Part shown: piece by piece, positions 39,939 through 43,937 of the stretch
Layout: every line of letters starts with the position of its first letter
Numbering within the stretch: the first letter of the stretch is position 1
Assembly: GCF_002901445.1 (NCBI RefSeq)
Contig: NZ_PPPD01000006.1
Location: forward strand, 1-43,937
Source: Deinococcus koreensis
GTDB lineage: Bacteria > Deinococcota > Deinococci > Deinococcales > Deinococcaceae
Direction of reading: 5' to 3'
Length of the DNA: 43,937 bases
Program-made: the position numbers and the translations under genes
Notes under the pieces: generated by a model
Seen by the model: the letters and a program-made list of their open reading frames with translations, nothing else
Database searches by the model: none
What the model was told of the DNA's origin: nothing

Positions 39939-40275
39939 GGTCGTCCTCCAGGTGTCCAAGTTCCTCCACGTACGCTTCGAGCCGATCGAAATTCTCGCTC
40001 CAGAACTGCTCGAAGCCCCCCGTCCAGGCGTGCACCTCCCGCAGCGGCTGCGCGTTGAGCGTGTAGTGGCGGTGGCGCCCATCCTCCCGCACGCTCACCA
40101 GGCCCACCTGGCGCAAGACCCGCAGGTGCTTGGAGGTGGGCGACGGCGCGAGCGCGAGCGCGTCGGCGATCTCGGAGGCCGCCTTCTGCCCGGTGCGCAG
40201 CAGCGCGAGGATGCGCCGCCGCTGGGGCTCCGCTACCGCGTTGTACACGTCCGAGGTTGTTGTTGCGCGTGCCAC
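39925..40275 (-). CDS. ArsR-type repressor
   Basis: A 116-residue winged-helix protein: VYNAVAEPQRRRILALLRTG, QKAASEIADALALAPSPTSK, HLRVLRQVGLVSVREDGRHR, HYTLNAQPLREV. Classic ArsR/SmtB fold but without the metal-binding Cys set, so it is more like the ArsR partners of SRPBCC genes. A perfect 24-bp palindrome overlies its own promoter (40284-40307), giving autorepression. The downstream SRPBCC gene overlaps and is co-regulated. Confidence 0.93.
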   Translation of the reverse strand: MARATTTSDVYNAVAEPQRRRILALLRTGQKAASEIADALALAPSPTSKHLRVLRQVGLVSVREDGRHRHYTLNAQPLREVHAWTGGFEQFWSENFDRLEAYVEELGHLEDDHATD

Positions 40276-40283
40276 AGCCTTAA

Positions 40284-40307
40284 ACTATTTCCTATATAGG
40301 AAATAGT
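40284..40307. promoter_or_regulatory. 24-bp perfect palindrome: ArsR operator over promoter
   Basis: ACTATTTCCTAT followed by its exact reverse complement. On the minus strand it fills the space between a TTGACT -35 (40310-40305) and a TAGTTT -10 (40287-40282), 17 bases apart. Repressor binding would block RNA polymerase directly. Confidence 0.8.
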
Positions 40308-40458
40308 CAAGGCCCTGTGTGGTTCGGCGGGGTTCCAGGTTGTTGGCCCGCTTCCTGCCGGGCTTTGCCTCTGGCCTTGAAGTCAGGCGTTGACCCATGG
40401 GATGCCGGCCAGGCGGTTCTCGTACACGTGGTGGCCCATGACGCGTCGGCGGTGGCCC

Positions 40459-41163
40459 CTACCCCCCGGCCGAATTGCTCTTCCAGCCCAAGACGCCCCG
40501 CTTGACCAGGGGCCGCCTGCCGTCCCAGTACCCCTCCCAGGCCCACAGGACATGCAGCGTCGCGAACCAGGCCGCGCCGGCCCACGTTGGCGGCGCTTCG
40601 CCCACCAACGGCACGTATATGAACGGCCACAAGGCGAGCGCGAGCATGAGGGCCGCCCCCTGCGGCGACGTGCGCAGCCAGGGCCAGTCCACGCCGAGGC
40701 CCCGCCAGTTCAGGGCGTACAGGAAGGCAGCAAGCAGATGCAGCCCCAGAAGCCCGCCGAGCGGCACCGGCGACGTGCTCAGGGCGCCGACAAGCACCCA
40801 GGACACGTCAAGGAACCCCACGAGGACGAACACGAGCATTGCCTGAGCCCGGGTCAGACGCAAGAGCAACCGCATCCCCCGTGACCCCCCCGGCACCGGG
40901 GCCAGGGACCGCGGCGCGGCGCGCTGGATGGCGATGGCCGCCGGCACGAACCCCAGCGCCCGGATGACCTTGCTCCATTGGCCTGGCGTCTCCTCGACGG
41001 CGTCCAGCCACTCGGCCTCCCGCCGCGACGCCCGCGCCGGAAGGTTCCGGGCCAGCCGGCGAACGATCCAGGCAGCGACCCGGGGCAGCCACCCCCCAAG
41101 TTCCACGGCGACCATACCAAGCACCCAGGCGATCAGGAGTTCCGGCCAATTGACCTCACGCAC
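40459..41163 (-). CDS. membrane protein of a PadR operon
   Basis: A 234-residue protein, GTG 41163 (VREVNWPELLIAWVLGMVAV), overlapping the PadR gene end by eight bases. It has an N-terminal membrane helix, then a basic amphipathic part (RVAAWIVRRLARNLPARASR), and further hydrophobic helices: AQAMLVFVLVGFLDVSWVLV, LGGLLGLHLLAAFLYALN, GAALMLALALWPFIYVPLVG and AAWFATLHVLWAWEGYW. PadR-plus-membrane-protein pairs are common; the PadR usually represses the membrane gene in response to envelope or toxic-compound stress. The specific family is not recognised. Confidence 0.8.
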   Translation of the reverse strand: MREVNWPELLIAWVLGMVAVELGGWLPRVAAWIVRRLARNLPARASRREAEWLDAVEETPGQWSKVIRALGFVPAAIAIQRAAPRSLAPVPGGSRGMRLLLRLTRAQAMLVFVLVGFLDVSWVLVGALSTSPVPLGGLLGLHLLAAFLYALNWRGLGVDWPWLRTSPQGAALMLALALWPFIYVPLVGEAPPTWAGAAWFATLHVLWAWEGYWDGRRPLVKRGVLGWKSNSAGG

Positions 41164-41458
41164 GGCGCACCTCGGCCCCACCTGGAAACAGCACGTGGCG
41201 CTCCTCCTCATAGCGGCGCATCCCGGCGGCCGTGAGGTGGTAGTACCACCGGGGCCGGCGCCCCTCCCCTTCCAGCGCCTCCAGCTGCGCCCCGATCAGC
41301 CCCCAGGTCTCAAGTTTGTCCAAGATCGGATACAGGGTGCCGTTACCCATCTCCAGCGCGCGGCCAATACTCAGGCCGTAGTGCTGCCCGGCGGTGCCGT
41401 GGTATAGCAGCGCCATCACCCGGATGGCGTTGCGGTTGAGCTGGGCCGTCGGCGGCAT
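41156..41458 (-). CDS. PadR-family transcriptional regulator
   Basis: A 100-residue protein, ATG 41458; GTG 41482 is an alternative start. Winged helix: RNAIRVMALLYHGTAGQHYG, LSIGRALEMGNGTLYPILDK, LETWGLIGAQLEALEGEGRR, PRWYYHLTAAGMRRYEEER. The TLYPILDKLE and RRPRWYYHLT motifs are diagnostic of PadR. AGTCG-TATTTT-CGACT lies at or just before the ATG, a likely autoregulatory site, and no Shine-Dalgarno is visible, so the message may be leaderless. Confidence 0.93.
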   Translation of the reverse strand: MPPTAQLNRNAIRVMALLYHGTAGQHYGLSIGRALEMGNGTLYPILDKLETWGLIGAQLEALEGEGRRPRWYYHLTAAGMRRYEEERHVLFPGGAEVRRA

Positions 41459-41566
41459 AGTCGTATTTTCGACTTTTGGCACCGAGGTGTCAAGCGCGGG
41501 TGCGGGCGGCTCTTGGCAGGCCGCAGCGGGCGGTTCACCACTGGAGGCCTCAGGGGTTCGGCGGCC

Positions 41567-41866
41567 CTACCATACCCCTTCAAATAGTGTGCCTTGCCGG
41601 TTCTCGTGAACGCCGGTCAAGAGCTCAGGAAAGAGGTACGGCATGCCCTGCCGCTCGCGGCGCAGCCGGTGTTCCAGGTGCGCGTGCAGCCGCTGGCTCG
41701 GCAACACCAGCAGGTTGGCCGCCACGTTGTTGGTGCTGTCGCCGTCGCGGTGGTGTACCACTTCACCGGGCAGTAGGGGTCGGCCGAGCATCGCGGCCGC
41801 CACTACGCGGTGAGCAAGTTGCACCCGTCCGGTGGCGCGGTCTCTCACTCTTACGTACTTCTTCAT
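41567..41866 (-). CDS. HNH endonuclease
   Basis: A 99-residue protein, ATG 41866 (MKKYVRVRDRATGRVQLAHR); an upstream ATG at 41887 is possible. The HNH core is HRVVAAAMLGRPLLPGEVVH followed by HRDGDSTNNVAANLLVLP: His-His pair, Asn residues and second His, as in the short phage or homing-type HNH nucleases. Such proteins nick or cut DNA and are often free-standing mobile genes. No host intron or gene interruption is visible. Confidence 0.85.
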   Translation of the reverse strand: MKKYVRVRDRATGRVQLAHRVVAAAMLGRPLLPGEVVHHRDGDSTNNVAANLLVLPSQRLHAHLEHRLRRERQGMPYLFPELLTGVHENRQGTLFEGVW

Positions 41867-41888
41867 GGACGCTTTCCGCACCTTCATC

Positions 41889-42221
41889 TGATGAATTCAG
41901 TCTTTCATATAAACATGAAAACATCAAATAATTTTTTCAGCCTAAATGTTTTAAGAGTGTTTCCTGGTGACGTCTTTGGTGCCCGCAGGACACCTGTGCT
42001 GGTGGTTGTGAACCCGGATTGGGTGGGTCGAGGGTCAGCCATGTTCCACGGGGCGCTCTGCGCCGCCCTGATGTGGTCGGCCGCCTCGTATTCCGCCCTT
42101 GACCAGCGTCTGCTCTGGTAGGGTGGATTGACGTTGCTACGGCTCCTTGCGTCTGATATGCACAGGAGGCGAACAGCACTGAACGCTGATCTCTGCGTCT
42201 GTGGCGGCCTTAAAGGAGAAC
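41889..42221. other. intergenic region, partly AT-rich
   Basis: About 330 bp. A minus-strand stretch reads QSRRWSRAEYEAADHIRAAQ SAPWNMADP and could be a gene fragment, but it has no clear start and runs into AT-rich DNA. The AT-rich part at 41910-41960 adjoins the HNH gene. Nothing else can be supported. The end of the gap contains the ribosome site of the next gene. Confidence 0.3.
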
Positions 42222-42863
42222 ATGAGATACAATCTCAAAATTGTTTTGATTGATTTGGTTATTCTTTCAAGTTTAGGTGAGGCAAGTGCGGCCTGTGAAA
42301 GAGTGACTGTATCTCTTGGACAAGATTTGAAAGACTCCGGCATACTTATAGATGAAGACTTAGATGGTTTAGATTTTTCAAAACGCGTGATTAATCTCGA
42401 TAGGAGTTTCAACATCTCTGCATGCAACTTGAACATCCTGTTTGATGGAAACGCAATCAAAATTAAGGGCAATAAAATCATTGATGTTATGAAAGCTGTA
42501 CTTGGCAATAGGAAATATATTGAAATACCCATGATTTCAAGAAAGTTTTCCGAAGACGGTGTAGATTTAAACGCGAAAATTCAACTATCTTACAGCATAT
42601 ATGATAATGCGTTTGAGGATCTGCTTTACCCATTTAAAGACAAGGCTCTAGAGTTGTTTTCAGATGATGCTATAGGTTACCGTATAAATGATGAGACAAA
42701 GTATCACGCCTACTTTTACAAAGAAGAGTACCATCCTTTTACTCTGCCGACAAAAACCAATTACATTGAATTTGTTGCATTTACGAAAAATGAAGGAGGG
42801 TTCAAAAAAGTCAGCTTCGATTTTCTTGAAAACTCAGTGACTATTTATAAAAATATAAAATAG
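42222..42863 (+). CDS. AT-rich secreted protein of foreign origin
   Basis: A 213-residue protein with far lower GC than its surroundings. ATG 42222 follows an excellent AAAGGAG ribosome site. Residues 1-24 (MRYNLKIVLIDLVILSSLGE, ASAA) form a signal peptide; mature Cys near 25 and 67 may pair. The mature part alternates strands and Lys/Asp-rich loops (GDGNA-like repeats are absent): IKIKGNKIIDVMKAVLGNRK, IEIPMISRKFSEDGVDLNAK, ISYRIND-type segments. No family is recognised. Its composition points to recent transfer from an AT-rich donor, like the integrase at 31.7 kb. Confidence 0.8.
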   Translation: MRYNLKIVLIDLVILSSLGEASAACERVTVSLGQDLKDSGILIDEDLDGLDFSKRVINLDRSFNISACNLNILFDGNAIKIKGNKIIDVMKAVLGNRKYIEIPMISRKFSEDGVDLNAKIQLSYSIYDNAFEDLLYPFKDKALELFSDDAIGYRINDETKYHAYFYKEEYHPFTLPTKTNYIEFVAFTKNEGGFKKVSFDFLENSVTIYKNIK

Positions 42864-42952
42864 TTTAAGCAACTATCTTGTGCTCGCTCTCGTACCGGGG
42901 CATCAGGCACCTGCGGTCTGGAAGACCAGACCCCTGGCCTAAACTCACACCC

Positions 42953-43937
42953 GTGCCCCGTCTCCTTGTTCAGAGCCTGCTGCTGTCCCCGTCCGCCCTC
43001 GCCGCCCCGGTGGCCCACGTCAAGCTCTACAGCAACGGCACGGAGATCGTGCAGTGGACAGACACGAACGGGCGGCTCAGCGGCACCTACCAGGTCGTGT
43101 TAGCTGGCGAAACCCTTCAAAAGATTGCCAGCCGCAACGCGACGTTCAGTGGCACGCGGCAGGGCTCCACGGTTACCCTGTGGTTTTCCACCACGGTGTT
43201 CGGCAGCACCGACACAGCCGTGTGGACGGGCACCCTGGCGGGGTCGAACCTCACGCTCAACCGCCCGCTGAGCACCGGCATAGAGCGCGTTACCCTGACC
43301 AAGAGCACTGTCGAGGCGTACAACGCGGCGGTGGCGGAGCTCCAGGCCCAGGTGGACGCCCAGACCAGCGCCGTTCGGGAGATCAACGCGGCCGCCGCCG
43401 AGTTGCTCCGGCGCGCCCAGACGGTGTGGCGGGAGCTGACCCAGCGGGCCGTGCGCGACCTGCAGTCGGCGGCGGCCCTTTTCGAACAAGACTTGGCCGC
43501 CCTGTACATAGACCACCAGACCCTACTCAAGAACGCCGCCGAGGCCGAGGACTGCTACGACGTGCAGTCCGTGCAGGGCTATGACCTGTCCCAACTCACC
43601 GGCTACGACCTGAGCCAGGTCACCGGCTTTGACACGGCCGCGCTGGAACGGGCGATGGCCGATACAGGGGGGCCCTGGCCAGCGTTGAGTTCTGGAGTGC
43701 GGACTGGCGCACCACTGCCCAGGACGCCTTCCGACTCCAGAAGCTCACGCCGCTGTCCTCCGAACGGTGGTCGGTGGATGCTCCCGCACTGGAAGCCGCA
43801 GAGCGTGACCTGCGCTCAGCCGCCGCGCAGCTTCGAGTCCAGCAGGCCCAGGCCGTGGCCACCCGGCAGCGCACGCTGGCTCAGGCCCAGGTCTGGATCG
43901 ACGACGCGGCAGCTGAGCGCAGGGCGCTTGGTGTGCC
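42953..43937 (+). CDS. exported coiled-coil protein, frameshifted and truncated by window end
   Basis: GTG 42953 begins a signal peptide (VPRLLVQSLLLSPSALAAPV) and a beta-rich region (HVKLYSNGTEIVQWTDTNGR, TVTLWFSTTVFGSTDTAVW). Then comes a long Ala/Gln-rich coiled coil (AYNAAVAELQAQVDAQTSAV, RREL TQRAVRDLQSAAALFE). A short repeat follows: GYDLSQLT, GYDLSQVT, GFDTAALE. Near 43660 at a GGGGGG run the frame breaks; coding resumes as YRGALASVEFWSADWRTTAQ, DAFRLQKLTPLSSERW and another Ala/Gln coiled coil to the window edge. One indel explains this; it may be a real mutation or a sequencing error. Function unknown. Confidence 0.65.
   Translation, partial: MPRLLVQSLLLSPSALAAPVAHVKLYSNGTEIVQWTDTNGRLSGTYQVVLAGETLQKIASRNATFSGTRQGSTVTLWFSTTVFGSTDTAVWTGTLAGSNLTLNRPLSTGIERVTLTKSTVEAYNAAVAELQAQVDAQTSAVREINAAAAELLRRAQTVWRELTQRAVRDLQSAAALFEQDLAALYIDHQTLLKNAAEAEDCYDVQSVQGYDLSQLTGYDLSQVTGFDTAALERAMADTGGPWPALSSGVRTGAPLPRTPSDSRSSRRCPPNGGRWMLPHWKPQSVTCAQPPRSFESSRPRPWPPGSARWLRPRSGSTTRQLSAGRLVC

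Overview
The window is 43.9 kb of mostly GC-rich DNA. It carries an iteron-type plasmid replication region (seven repeats at 24131-24400 next to a rep gene) and a ParA/ribbon-helix-helix partition pair (5641-6517). It is therefore probably part of a plasmid, megaplasmid or chromid. The GC bias, frequent GTG/TTG starts, style of the replication proteins and IS701-like relics suggest a Deinococcus-type host; that assignment is inference. There are no rRNA or tRNA genes and no CRISPR array.

Layout. 0-3.2 kb: a lipoprotein, two divergent HEPN-like genes, and two decayed genes, one a SRAP/YedK relic. 3.4-6.6 kb: a KAP P-loop NTPase convergent with the partition pair, the two separated by a perfect hairpin. 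6.7-14.5 kb: a broken VOC gene, a 1229-aa TPR/GreAB-C-like/PIN protein, the AbiEi/AbiEii toxin-antitoxin pair, and a divergent membrane protein/tyrosine recombinase pair behind two operator-like inverted repeats. 15.0-22.0 kb: the centrepiece, a 2.1-kaa protein with an N-terminal PD-(D/E)xK nuclease-like domain and a STAND-type ATPase, plus an overlapping 259-aa partner, ending at an IS relic. 22-26 kb: a plasmid protein, iteron origin and rep gene. 26-31.3 kb: small membrane/coiled-coil proteins and decayed phage-like genes, including a terminase-small-subunit-like protein. 31.3-34.9 kb: an AT-rich island with a large divergent tyrosine recombinase and a tandem set of XRE regulators. 35-37.1 kb: a four-gene run with two lipoproteins and a possible JAB-like protein. 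37.1-38 kb: transposase and recombinase relics. 38-41.9 kb: two DHFR-like reductases, ArsR plus AHSA1/SRPBCC, PadR plus membrane protein, and an HNH nuclease. 42.2-43.9 kb: an AT-rich secreted protein and a frameshifted exported coiled-coil protein that runs off the window.

Taken together, the first half looks like a defence island on a mobile or secondary replicon. Candidate anti-phage or conflict genes (HEPN pair, KAP NTPase, TPR-PIN protein, AbiE, nuclease-STAND pair) are interleaved with recombinases, IS ends and pseudogenes. The nuclease-STAND gene with its overlapping small partner is the best candidate for a little-described system; it resembles Avs-type sensors in layout but cannot be assigned to a subtype by eye.
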